Shown here piece by piece: positions 33,383 through 41,922 of a DNA stretch of 64,000 nucleotides. Under the pieces are notes generated by a model. It had not been told where the DNA came from. It made no database searches and worked only from the letters and a program-made list of their open reading frames with translations. The DNA lies in assembly GCA_964415175.1 (NCBI GenBank), contig CAYPYG010000001.1, positions 88,657 to 152,656 on the forward strand, in the 5' to 3' direction. Source of the DNA: UBA2231 sp964415175 (GTDB lineage Bacteria > Elusimicrobiota > Elusimicrobia > Elusimicrobiales > UBA9959). Within the stretch, counting starts at the first letter, position 1; each line of letters opens with the position of its first letter. The position numbers were made by a program, and so were the translations under genes.

Positions 33383-34048
33383 ATGGGATTCGAGGCGCAC
33401 GACGCCGTAAAGAACCTGCTCAACGGCGGCTACGGCATAGTAACGAAGACGGAGGAAGGCTTCGTCACGGTCCTGACCACGCGCGGGCAGCGCCTGACGC
33501 TTATGTCCCGCTACCTGGCCCCGGCCTCTCCGGAAGAGGCCGAAAAGCTCAAGCCCCTGCTGGACTGGCACCTGTCCCGGGAGGCCAAAAAGGCCTCCCC
33601 GGCCAAGCCGCCGCCGGACCCCGCCGTTATAAGGGAGAGATTCGATAAGTTCGTAAAGCACATAGCCGCGCGCTACCCCAGGTCGGCCGAGTCGTTCCTG
33701 TCCCTCTGGTCGGCCCTGCTGGAGGCCGTCGGGGACCTGCCGGGCGAGACCTGGGAAATGCGGGCCGACACCGCCAAGGACCCGGGGCCGGTCATCAAGG
33801 TCCTCAACCCGCGCAGCGGTAAACGGGTCCATTGCCTGCACCTCTATCCCGGCTGGGCGCTGCGCATGGAAATAAAGAAGGAACATCTCCCCGCCGGGTC
33901 GGAGCCGCTGTTCCCCATAGACAACGCCATGTTCGGCGAAGGCCGCGCGGCCGAAATAATCTACGACAAGGCCCCGGCCGGCTGGCAGGCCGCCTGCGCG
34001 GACATGCTCAGGGCCATATACGCGGCGGCGGCGCCTGAAGCCGATTGA
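33383..34048 (+). CDS. Hypothetical protein, no recognised domain
   Basis: 221 residues, no signal peptide and no hydrophobic segment, so cytoplasmic. The first 45 residues (KNLLNGGYGIVTKTEEGFVTVLTTRGQRL) could be a small beta domain; a charged Lys/Pro linker (~75-90) precedes a helical C-terminal half with WSALLEAVGDLPGETWEM and HLYPGWALRMEIKKE. The start at 33383 follows AAGGA by about ten bases. It probably shares a transcript with the CsgG-like gene. I do not recognise it. Confidence 0.6.
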   Translation: MGFEAHDAVKNLLNGGYGIVTKTEEGFVTVLTTRGQRLTLMSRYLAPASPEEAEKLKPLLDWHLSREAKKASPAKPPPDPAVIRERFDKFVKHIAARYPRSAESFLSLWSALLEAVGDLPGETWEMRADTAKDPGPVIKVLNPRSGKRVHCLHLYPGWALRMEIKKEHLPAGSEPLFPIDNAMFGEGRAAEIIYDKAPAGWQAACADMLRAIYAAAAPEAD

Positions 34049-34105
34049 CACCCTCTCCCCCATCGGCTATCATTTTGGAGTTCACGCGCAGCACGGAGGT
34101 TCACG

Positions 34106-35488
34106 ATGCGACATCTTACCGCGGTCCTCGCCGCACTTATACTGACGGCGCCTGTTTTCGCGCAGTCCAAGCCGGCCGACGGCGACAAGGCCGGGAGCAG
34201 GACCCAGCAGCTCAACGAGGAGCGCGACGAGCTCAAGGCCGAATACGAACTGCTGCTGCAGAAGCAGAAGAACAAGATCGCGGAGATGGAGGCCGAGATA
34301 AACCGCCTCTCCACCGAGAGCAGGCTCGCTTCCGAAAAACAGGGGCTGGAACTGCGCAAAATGAAGGAGGAGCTCGAACGCCTCTCCTCCGGGAACAGGC
34401 TGGCCGACGAAAAGATAAAGGCCGAAACGGCCCTCAAGAACGCCGAGTTCCAGCGCTTGACGCTGGAGAACAAACTGGCCGCCGAAGCGGCCAAGAAAGA
34501 GATAGAGTCCATGACCGCCTCCATACTCAAGCTCAAGGCCGAGAACGAACTGCTCTCCGAACAGGAGAAGAAGGCCATGATAACCGACTCGGCGGAGAAG
34601 ATGTCCATAGAACTGGAGATGAAGCGCATGGACCTCAAGGAGCGCAAGCTCAAGTTCGAGAAGCTCCTGCTCGAGAGCCGCATGGACAAGCTCAACTCAG
34701 ACCTCTCCCTGCGCGCCAAGAAAGAGGAGTGGAAGAAGGAATCCAACACCGAACCGGTATACGACCCGCAGCCTTTCAGGAAAGGCGTGCTGACCATAAG
34801 CGACCGGCGCATACCGCTCAACGGCCCGGTCTACTCCGTGAGCGCGGACTATATCACCGACAGGATCCATTACTTCAACAATATCAGCACCGCCCCGATC
34901 TTCCTGGTCATCGACAATTCCCCGGGCGGCTCGGTGATGTCCGGCTACCGCATACTCAAGGCCATGGAATCCAGCAAGGCCCCCGTCTACGTCGTAGTAA
35001 AATCCTACGCCGCCAGCATGGCCGCCGGCATAACGACGCTGGCTAAAAAGTCGTTCGCCTATCCCAACGCCATAATACTCCATCACCAGATGTCCACCGT
35101 GAACTGGGGCAACATGACGCAGCTGAAGGAGCAGCTGGAAAAGGCCAAGGAATGGGAAAGGCGCATCCTCGATCCGGTCGCGAAAAAAATGGGGATCTCC
35201 ACGGACGCCTTCCGCAAGCGCATGTACGAGAACAGTTCCGACGGCAACTGGGAGGAATTCGCCGACAAGGCGGTCGCCCTGAAATGGGTGGACCACCTGG
35301 TCGACCGCATCGAGGAGACGGGCTTCGTAAAGAACCCCGACTTCGGACCGGCCGCCAGCGGGCACAAGATGTCCTTTCCGCGCCTGGAGGAGCGAACGGA
35401 CGAATCCGGCCGCAGATACGTGAACCTGCCGCGGCTGGAGCCTTTCGACTTCTATTTCATCCACAACCCGGACAAGTATTACCGTTGA
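34106..35488 (+). CDS. Exported ClpP-like serine protease with long N-terminal coiled coil
   Basis: 460 residues. Signal peptide about 1-19 (TAPVFA then QSK). Residues ~33-212 are a continuous charged coiled coil (heptad-like LKAEYELLLQKQKNKIAEM and similar). The ClpP/crotonase-fold domain spans ~228-430: LVIDNSPGGSVMSGYRI (oxyanion loop), S304 in VKSYAASMAAGI as nucleophile and H327 in IILHHQMS; an Asp around the SSDGNWEEF segment could complete the triad. ClpP itself is cytoplasmic and needs an ATPase partner; an exported form with a coiled coil would resemble SppA/SDH-type periplasmic proteases instead. GGAGG lies upstream of the ATG. Confidence 0.8.
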   Translation: MRHLTAVLAALILTAPVFAQSKPADGDKAGSRTQQLNEERDELKAEYELLLQKQKNKIAEMEAEINRLSTESRLASEKQGLELRKMKEELERLSSGNRLADEKIKAETALKNAEFQRLTLENKLAAEAAKKEIESMTASILKLKAENELLSEQEKKAMITDSAEKMSIELEMKRMDLKERKLKFEKLLLESRMDKLNSDLSLRAKKEEWKKESNTEPVYDPQPFRKGVLTISDRRIPLNGPVYSVSADYITDRIHYFNNISTAPIFLVIDNSPGGSVMSGYRILKAMESSKAPVYVVVKSYAASMAAGITTLAKKSFAYPNAIILHHQMSTVNWGNMTQLKEQLEKAKEWERRILDPVAKKMGISTDAFRKRMYENSSDGNWEEFADKAVALKWVDHLVDRIEETGFVKNPDFGPAASGHKMSFPRLEERTDESGRRYVNLPRLEPFDFYFIHNPDKYYR

Positions 35489-35567
35489 CGGCGCGGGCCG
35501 CCGGGCCGCGAAGGGGGGCTGAAAAACCCCCGTCCTTCTGCTATACTATGACAGGCGGGTCGCCATT

Positions 35568-37796
35568 ATGGAAAAAGCCCTTCCCCGGGCCGCTCTCTCC
35601 TCTCCCGCGGTATACGCCGCGGCGGGCTTCGTGCTCTCCCTTTTCGCCGTCCTCGTCGGCTTCTACGCCGGGGCCGCGGTCTTCCTACCCGGGACCTCGT
35701 CCGTGCTCACCCTGGAACTGGCCGCCTCGCTGCAGTCCGGCTCGCGTTCCGGCCTGCTCCTGCTCTCGTCCGTCCTCCTGCCTTTCTCGCTGCTTTTCTT
35801 CTACCTGCTGGCCGGAGGCTCTTTCGCCGGGACGCGGACCTCGGAGCGCACCCCGGCCGAAAAAGCCGTTTCCGGAGCCGTCTTCTCCCTTTTCGCTCTT
35901 TTCCTGGGATTTTACTCGGGGGCGCTGCTCTTCGCTTCCGCTTCCTATCCCGAGCTGGGACCGGCCGTCATAAGACGGGTCCACGGGGAGGCCCTGTTGA
36001 GCCTGGTCTCGCATTCGGCCCTGGTCCTGCCGCTCTCCCTGCTCGTCTTCTACGCCCTGGCTTCGGGCGGCCGGCTCCCGTCCGGCGCGCGCCGCCCGGC
36101 CGCCGCGCGGCTGCGGGCGGGCTTCGGCCTCGTGGAGGCCATGATCTCCATCTTCCTGCTGGCGGTGCTCAGCCTTTCTGTCGCCTATATGCACCGCTAC
36201 CTGCAGGTGATGATGACGCGCACCCTGGAGAACACCGCCTCCACGCGGCTGACGGATTCCATCTTCGAGAAGCTCAAGAGCATCGAGTACCACTATCTCT
36301 TCGCCTACGATTCGGCGCAGGCGAATTACGGCCTCGCCGGCACCTACGGCCCCGTGACCCAGCAGCGGGCCTCCTATCCCTACCGCGGCCTGCTCGACGA
36401 GATCACGGCGATCGCCTCGCGTTATTCCGTGGACCGCTGGACCGTCGAGCTGAAGTTCAAGGTCAGGGACGTTTCCGACGTGACCGGCGACGGGCTGACC
36501 GGAGACCTGCGCGATTTCACCGACGCCGACGCGAACCTCGTCGACGACTACGACGCCACGATACGCTATTACAAGGCCAACGGCGACGCCGATTATTACG
36601 ACACCTATGTTACCGGCTCTCCGGGCCGGACCGTCAGCGAACTGCCGGACACCAACCTGAAAGAGGTCACGCTGCGCCTCTACAAGCGCGGCCGCCGGCT
36701 GCATTCCAGGACCGAGCTGATCTCCCTGGAAATGCTCAGCGGCATAGAGAGCCGCTCCAGCGGCGCCGAGCTCAAGATGCTCGTGGAAGAGCCGGCCAAC
36801 GATACCTATCTTTACGATCTCATGGAAGCCGGGCGGGCGGCGGCCTTCGCGGCCGGCATCGCGAAATCCTACCCCGCGGAGGTCATCGCTTACAGGGCCG
36901 ACGCCGGCTACCCGCTGCGCCTCGCGGGAGAGACGGCGCCGCTGGCCAGCGTCGGTTTTTACGTCAATTCCATGGCCTCCCCCTCCGACTCGCGTTCGGC
37001 GGACGCCTCGGGCTCTTTCGACTTCCAGTCGCTGGCCGTCACCTCGATCCTGGCGGAGGGCGAGAACCTGCTCTACGCCAAGGCCTCCAAGGACTCCTAT
37101 TATTCCCCGTTCGCCCAGCGGCGGGTCGTGCTGGACCTCGATCCCCCGGCGGTCTCCAGCCAGGCCCCTTCCGGGGCGGTGCCGGACCTGATGCCCTATG
37201 TCGGCGCCGTGCTGTCGGACCAGCCGCTTTCGGCCGGCGCGGCCGTCTCCGGGATATGTCCCGAGACGGTCTCCTTGCGGGTGAACGGGGCCGCGGTACC
37301 CTTCGATTACGACGCGGCCAGCGGCCGCATCTCCTGGCGCGGCGCCGGAGGCCTGCCCAACAAGCTCGCCAACGGCTCCTCCTACACGGTAACGGCGGAG
37401 GGCGGCGACCGGGCCTATTACAAGGTGATCTCCACCTGGACCTTTACGGTAGCCGTCTCGGACCCGGATAATTCCGCGCCGTCGATCGCAAATATGGTAC
37501 CGCAGGGAGCCAATGCGGACCCGCTGCCGGAGATAGGCTGCCGGCTCTTCGACAATCAGTCGGGCATAGACCCCTACAGCATAGAGCTGCGGCTGGACGG
37601 GGAACTCATCGTCTCCTCGGGGACCGTCGCCTCGTACTGGGACCCGGAGACCGGGACGCTGTCCTGGCTGCCTTCCACCGCTTTCGCTCCCGGTTCCCCG
37701 CATACAGTGGAGGTCAGGGTCAGCCACTGGGCCGACGATCCTCCGGAAAAGAAGACCTCCGTACAGTCCTGGAATTTCACGGTCGCCTGGCCCTGA
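35568..37796 (+). CDS. Polytopic membrane domain fused to a prepilin-type pseudopilin with Ig-like domains
   Basis: 742 residues. The first ~170 residues have four hydrophobic helices arranged as two similar halves (AAGFVLSLFAVLVGFYAGAAVF and GAVFSLFALFLGFYSGALLF, each followed by a second helix and an Arg-rich loop). A canonical prepilin motif follows in frame: G185 / F-G-L-V-E190-A-M with a 20-residue hydrophobic stretch. Normally this sits at the N-terminus. There is no start codon in the ~60 bases before it. Downstream are a PilV-like region and two or three Ig-like domains (~530-740, DPPAVSSQAPSG, NSAPSIANMVPQG). It starts a coupled pilin-like operon. Confidence 0.82.
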   Translation: MEKALPRAALSSPAVYAAAGFVLSLFAVLVGFYAGAAVFLPGTSSVLTLELAASLQSGSRSGLLLLSSVLLPFSLLFFYLLAGGSFAGTRTSERTPAEKAVSGAVFSLFALFLGFYSGALLFASASYPELGPAVIRRVHGEALLSLVSHSALVLPLSLLVFYALASGGRLPSGARRPAAARLRAGFGLVEAMISIFLLAVLSLSVAYMHRYLQVMMTRTLENTASTRLTDSIFEKLKSIEYHYLFAYDSAQANYGLAGTYGPVTQQRASYPYRGLLDEITAIASRYSVDRWTVELKFKVRDVSDVTGDGLTGDLRDFTDADANLVDDYDATIRYYKANGDADYYDTYVTGSPGRTVSELPDTNLKEVTLRLYKRGRRLHSRTELISLEMLSGIESRSSGAELKMLVEEPANDTYLYDLMEAGRAAAFAAGIAKSYPAEVIAYRADAGYPLRLAGETAPLASVGFYVNSMASPSDSRSADASGSFDFQSLAVTSILAEGENLLYAKASKDSYYSPFAQRRVVLDLDPPAVSSQAPSGAVPDLMPYVGAVLSDQPLSAGAAVSGICPETVSLRVNGAAVPFDYDAASGRISWRGAGGLPNKLANGSSYTVTAEGGDRAYYKVISTWTFTVAVSDPDNSAPSIANMVPQGANADPLPEIGCRLFDNQSGIDPYSIELRLDGELIVSSGTVASYWDPETGTLSWLPSTAFAPGSPHTVEVRVSHWADDPPEKKTSVQSWNFTVAWP

Positions 37797-37797
37797 T

Positions 37798-38640
37798 ATG
37801 AGCCTGAGAAAGGGAGTCTCCCTTGTCGAGCTGATGGTATATCTGGCGGTGATGTCCATCGCCATCGTCGCTTTCGCCGGCTATTTCGGCGGCTTCATGA
37901 AGAGCGCCAAGACCGCCGAACATAAGGTACAGGCCTCCGCCGAGCTGCGGCTCCTCTTTTCCCGGCTCTCGGACGGCCTGCACCCCGCCGTAGCCTTCAC
38001 CGGCGTCTCGGCCTCCTCCGTCACCATCCTCTGCGGCTCGGAGGAGGCCCCCTGGTACGCGCCGGCCGGCGACCGCGACGCCGACGCCATCCCCGACCTG
38101 AAGGACACCGACGACGACGGGGACGCGGCCCAGCGCTTCTCCCTCCCCTCCAGCCAGCAGTGGCAGGTGGGTTACGACCTGGAGGACGACGACGACGACA
38201 ACGACGGGAACCGCGACTGCCTGAAGTCCTTCTATTTTGTCCCGGCCGAGCGGGCGGTGTACCTTTCGTCCGTTTACAACGGCGGAGCCGCGGCCGCGAA
38301 GCGGCTGGGCGTGAACATCAGCTCCTTCTCTTTCATCCCGCAGGGCTCCAAGCGGGAGGACCTGGGCCGCAACATAGACCTGGGCAACGACGGCATGCCC
38401 TCCACCAACGACACGGGGGAAAGCGACGGCATGATAACCGCGCGCGAGATCGACTGGGTCCGGCCGGCCCAGGGCGGGCACGGCAACCGCAGCGGGTCCA
38501 TAAACACCCCGGACGAGCTCAAGTACGTCACGACCATAGAGCTCTACGCCGAGTGCGACTACAATTCCGACGGCAGGGCGGACGCCTTCCTGCGCACGCA
38601 CATCTCGCCGCCGCTGCTGCCGCTGAGGAGGAGGAGATGA
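37798..38640 (+). CDS. Prepilin-type minor pseudopilin (PilW/GspJ-like) with Asp-rich segment
   Basis: 280 residues. Short leader MSLRKG cleaved before V-S-L-V-E, giving the conserved Gly/-1 and Glu5, followed by a hydrophobic N-terminal helix (LMVYLAVMSIAIVAFAGYFGGF). Residues ~92-145 are exceptionally acidic (DRDADAIPDLKDTDDDGDAA and EDDDDDNDGN), resembling calcium-binding thrombospondin-3 repeats. Minor pseudopilins of this type prime pilus or type II pseudopilus assembly. It starts one base after the preceding stop and overlaps the next gene (ATGA). Confidence 0.86.
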   Translation: MSLRKGVSLVELMVYLAVMSIAIVAFAGYFGGFMKSAKTAEHKVQASAELRLLFSRLSDGLHPAVAFTGVSASSVTILCGSEEAPWYAPAGDRDADAIPDLKDTDDDGDAAQRFSLPSSQQWQVGYDLEDDDDDNDGNRDCLKSFYFVPAERAVYLSSVYNGGAAAAKRLGVNISSFSFIPQGSKREDLGRNIDLGNDGMPSTNDTGESDGMITAREIDWVRPAQGGHGNRSGSINTPDELKYVTTIELYAECDYNSDGRADAFLRTHISPPLLPLRRRR

Positions 38641-39926
38641 GGCCCCTCCGCTCGCGGCCCGGCATGGGGCTGGTGATGGTCATATTACTCTCCCTCTTCC
38701 TGCTGCCGACCTTCGTCTATCTTTCCTGGAACGCGGGGGCGGCCCTGCGCCATTCCATGCGCGAGCGGCAGCAGAGCGAAGCGGCGGCGCTGGCTTCGCA
38801 GGCCATGATCGACTACATGCGGCAGTTCTCCCAGGATTATTTCTCCGGGCATTACGACGCGGCGTCGCTCGACAGGAACCGTTCCCTTTACGAGGCCGGC
38901 TTCACCGAGGTGGACTACGAGGCCTATCCCGCCGCGCACGCGCTTTACGTAGAGGCCAGGGGGAAGTACGGGAAGGACCCGGACGCGCCGCTGGCCGGCA
39001 GGAGACTTTCCGCCGCCGTGCAGTTCATCTCGGACCTGACCGACTACGGCACGCTGATCAACGGGGCCTTCACGATCAGCGCCGACAACGTCACCTATTA
39101 CGGCAAATGGTGGATAACCGGCAACCTCTCCATAACCGGCGACAATGTGCGCTTCGCCGGCGGGCCGCTGATCGTCGGCGGAAATCTCTCCGTCAGCGGC
39201 AGCAATGTCAGGGTCGACGGCGACCTTTACTACGGCGGCTCGCTGAGCGGCTCGCCCGCCGTGGACGGCACCGCCTACAATTTCTATCCAAGCGACATGA
39301 TCTATCCGGAGATGCGCGAGGAATACTACGAGGCGAACTACGCCTACCGGATATCCGGCTCCGACAGAACGCTGCAGTTCAACGCCCATCCCTCTTCCTC
39401 CACCTTCAGCATAATCGGGACCACGATAACCGTGCCGGTGGTGGAGAGCGGGATGATAGTGCTGGGCGACAACGTCAATCTCACCGTCTACGGCACGGTG
39501 CGGGGCCGGGTCACGGTGGCCACCACCAATACCAGCGGCTCCAAGGGGAAGATAACGGTCGGGCAGTCCTCGGCGGATTCGGACCTGTTCTATTACGATC
39601 CGCTTACCGGCGGGACCACCACCTCCGCCGCGCTCGGCAGTTCCATGGCCCTGGTAGCCTCCAACGGCATAACGCTGACGGGGAAGACCTCCGGCACCGA
39701 TCAGGACCTCACCGTCTGCGCCGTCATCTTCAACCGCAGTTCGGCCAATATCAGCGCCTCCGGCGGCTCCTCGAAACGGCTTTACATATACGGGACCAGG
39801 AACAAGCCGATAACGACCAGCGGTTTCGGCGGCGGTACCACGATGACCTACGATACCGGCCTCAACACCAATCCCCCGCCCGGCCTGCCGGAGCGCCCGG
39901 TACTGGTGACCTGGCACATGAGATGA
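38637..39926 (+). CDS. PilX-like minor-pilin protein with repetitive beta region
   Basis: 429 residues from the ATG at 38637, preceded by GGAGGAG and overlapping the preceding stop (ATGA). A hydrophobic N-terminal helix follows a short basic leader (MRPLRSRPGMGLVMVILLSL), the PilX arrangement without a canonical Glu5. The middle has short repeated strands with Gly/Asn turns (ITGNLSITGDNVRFAGGPL, VGGNLSVSGSNVRVDGDLY), suggesting a beta-solenoid exposed outside. It probably belongs to the same pilus or secretion filament as its neighbours. A longer frame starting at 38160 overlaps the previous gene and is rejected. Confidence 0.8.
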   Translation: MRPLRSRPGMGLVMVILLSLFLLPTFVYLSWNAGAALRHSMRERQQSEAAALASQAMIDYMRQFSQDYFSGHYDAASLDRNRSLYEAGFTEVDYEAYPAAHALYVEARGKYGKDPDAPLAGRRLSAAVQFISDLTDYGTLINGAFTISADNVTYYGKWWITGNLSITGDNVRFAGGPLIVGGNLSVSGSNVRVDGDLYYGGSLSGSPAVDGTAYNFYPSDMIYPEMREEYYEANYAYRISGSDRTLQFNAHPSSSTFSIIGTTITVPVVESGMIVLGDNVNLTVYGTVRGRVTVATTNTSGSKGKITVGQSSADSDLFYYDPLTGGTTTSAALGSSMALVASNGITLTGKTSGTDQDLTVCAVIFNRSSANISASGGSSKRLYIYGTRNKPITTSGFGGGTTMTYDTGLNTNPPPGLPERPVLVTWHMR

Positions 39927-40522
39927 GCGGCCAGGACGCCACTGACGAAGAAAAACTGCTGGAGGCGGGCAGGCGCTGCCTGGCCGACGGCGACGCCGGC
40001 GCCGCGATAAGCAATTTCAACGCCGTTCTGAAGTTCTCCCCCTCCTCGGCCGCGGCCCGGCTGGGCCTTTACAGGGCTTTCATGGCCAGGGGCGACGCCG
40101 GCGAGACCCAGTTCTACGTGCTGGCGATGGAGGCGGCCAGACGCTCCGGCTCCGGCGGGCCCCTGGACCCGGAAGCGGCGGACAGGCTCATAACGGCCGG
40201 CTTCAAAGCGGGCCGCCTGGACGAACTCGCGCGGGAATTCAAAGCCCGGGCCGAAAAGGACCCGGACGCCGGGCCCCTGCTGAAAAAGATCTACACCCTC
40301 TCCCTGCTGGCGGCCGACAGGCCCGCCCGCGCCGCCGGCTACAGGCCCGGCCCTCTGGTAAGGGGCTTCTTCGACTACCTGCTGCTGCCGGTCTCCTGCG
40401 CGGTGATCGTCATATCGCTCGCCATACCCCGCGCCCGCCCCGCTTTCAACCTGGGGATCTTCCTTTTGGCTTCCTACGCCGTCTACAGGGCGGCGCTGCT
40501 GCTTCTGCGGCGTTATCGCTAG
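39923..40522 (+). CDS. TPR protein with C-terminal membrane hairpin, end of pilin-like operon
   Basis: 199 residues, start overlapping the preceding stop (ATGA). The N-terminal 120 residues are TPR-like (EEKLLEAGRRCLADGDAGAA, FNAVLKFSPSSAAARLGLYRAF). Two hydrophobic helices near the C-terminus (about 149-165 and 172-190) would anchor it with the TPR part in the cytoplasm. An assembly or scaffolding factor for the pilin-like proteins is likely from position, not from sequence. No prepilin peptidase or ATPase is nearby. Confidence 0.72.
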   Translation: MSGQDATDEEKLLEAGRRCLADGDAGAAISNFNAVLKFSPSSAAARLGLYRAFMARGDAGETQFYVLAMEAARRSGSGGPLDPEAADRLITAGFKAGRLDELAREFKARAEKDPDAGPLLKKIYTLSLLAADRPARAAGYRPGPLVRGFFDYLLLPVSCAVIVISLAIPRARPAFNLGIFLLASYAVYRAALLLLRRYR

Positions 40523-40587
40523 GGCCCGGCGACCTTGGGCTTCCGGGGCCCTTGACAATGACGAGGGACAGGGTAAACTATATCGCT

Positions 40588-41493
40588 ATGCTCAAGTTCC
40601 TGGTACTGGCGCTGGTCCTGCCGCCGGCGGCCGCCCTTTCGGCGGAGATGGAGGCCCCTCCGTCCCCGGCCACCATCGCCGACGAGGTCCCCGCCGGCGG
40701 TGAGATGGGGATGCAGGACCTGGCCGAATTCTACGACAATGCCGGCCGGGGCTCCGGCGCGCCGGAGATGGACATAGCGCCGTCGCGCAGCCAGCCGGTA
40801 AAGTACACCGCCCCCCAGCCTAAGTCCGTGCCTGTCACGCCTCCCCCCGTGAGCTCGAACAAGGCGGCCTCTTCCGGCGCGCCGGAGGAGAAGTCCACGG
40901 GAGCGCACGGCGTGACCATCCATGTCCGCGGTTCCGCGGAGCCCCTGATCTTCAGGAAAGGCGCCGACGCGGCGGCCGCCATACGAAAGCTGCCGGACGG
41001 GTCCATAACCTACATCCAGTTCTACGGCCACGGCGCGCCGGGCTACCAGACCGTGGACCCGGCCTACGGCCTCGGGTCTGAAGACGCGGGGGAACTGCTG
41101 AAGGGGAAGATGGCCCCCGGCGCGACGCTGCAGTTCTCCGGCTGCAACACCGCGTCCATCGGCACGGAAACGAGGATAAACCCGGCCTTCGGTCTCTCGT
41201 CCATAACGCGCCGCATACTCTATTTCAGCATCCCTTACTTCCAGGACCGTTTCGACGGCCGCAGCGCGGAAGAGGCGCGCGAATTCTGGGAAGACGCGTG
41301 GAACAAGGACCTGGCCCAGGATACCAGCCTTGAATTGCGCGGGACCAGGGTCTGCGGCTACCGGACCTTCGGCCTCGTGCCGGAACGCCTGCCGGGCGTC
41401 AGCCACCTGCTCGGCAGGGAAGAGGCCACCAGTCCCGGCTACGTCGCCGGGGTCAGGGCATGCTATATCAACGGGGTGGAAGTGAAGCCATGA
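40588..41493 (+). CDS. Exported protein with clan-CD-like His/Cys dyad
   Basis: 301 residues from the ATG at 40588. Signal peptide about 1-19, then a Pro/Ala-rich linker to ~105. The folded part has GSITYIQFYGHGAPG (H148) and, 38 residues later, ATLQFSGCNTAS (C186): a strand ending in H-G and a strand ending in G-C, as in caspase, gingipain and related clan CD cysteine peptidases or DUF4347-like domains. I do not recognise the exact family, and proteolysis is inference. TTGACA (40552-40557) with a 16-bp spacer to TAAACT (40574-40579) places the transcription start beside the ATG. It overlaps the next gene by four bases. Confidence 0.62.
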   Translation: MLKFLVLALVLPPAAALSAEMEAPPSPATIADEVPAGGEMGMQDLAEFYDNAGRGSGAPEMDIAPSRSQPVKYTAPQPKSVPVTPPPVSSNKAASSGAPEEKSTGAHGVTIHVRGSAEPLIFRKGADAAAAIRKLPDGSITYIQFYGHGAPGYQTVDPAYGLGSEDAGELLKGKMAPGATLQFSGCNTASIGTETRINPAFGLSSITRRILYFSIPYFQDRFDGRSAEEAREFWEDAWNKDLAQDTSLELRGTRVCGYRTFGLVPERLPGVSHLLGREEATSPGYVAGVRACYINGVEVKP

Positions 41494-41720
41494 GCGACTT
41501 GAAAGCCCTGCTCGAGCTGCTGCTGCTGGCCGCCGTCCCCCTGCTGCCGATCGTGGCGGGCCGCCTGCTGCTCAGGAAATTCCCCAAAACGGAAGCCGGC
41601 CAGGCGCCCCCCCATGGCGCCATGGCCGGCCGGCTGATCGGTAATATACTTTTCTGGTGCGGTATACTCGCGGTACTGCTGATGCTCCTGTTCGTCCTCA
41701 ATTACAAGGGCGTGATCTGA
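41490..41720 (+). CDS. Small two-helix membrane protein
   Basis: 76 residues, start overlapping the preceding stop (ATGA). Two hydrophobic segments (about 5-24 and 46-70) flank a short basic loop. The coupling to the exported His/Cys-dyad protein suggests a membrane partner. Family unknown. Confidence 0.6.
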   Translation: MSDLKALLELLLLAAVPLLPIVAGRLLLRKFPKTEAGQAPPHGAMAGRLIGNILFWCGILAVLLMLLFVLNYKGVI

Positions 41721-41760
41721 TCCCGTCCCCCTCGCCGCGCCCGCGGCGCGTCCCGCCGCA

Positions 41761-41922
41761 TCAACCGCACGATACGGCCGCGCAGACCCTTATTATCTGT
41801 TCCGCCCTGAGATAGTAAAAAGCCCGGCGCAGCCTCTTGCCGGCGGCGTATGCGGACCCCTTCCGCTTCGCCGCGGCCCGCGCCGGCGTCACCGACGCCC
41901 ATTTTTTTCTCAACTCCCCCAT
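41761..41922 (-). CDS. Possible small basic protein (53 residues)
   Basis: The frame from the ATG at 41922 to TGA at 41761 encodes 53 residues with 13 Lys/Arg in the first 38 (MGELRKKWASVTPARAAAKR, LRRAFYYLRAEQIIRV). A G7 run (plus-strand C7) lies two bases before the ATG, an imperfect ribosome site. Composition is consistent with an RNA/DNA-binding small protein, but with no similarity visible it could be chance. Confidence 0.33.
   Translation of the reverse strand: MGELRKKWASVTPARAAAKRKGSAYAAGKRLRRAFYYLRAEQIIRVCAAVSCG

Noticed and set aside
38160..38636. Longer start for the PilX-like protein
   Set aside because: It overlaps the PilW-like gene by ~480 bases; the ATG at 38637 has GGAGGAG and an ATGA junction.
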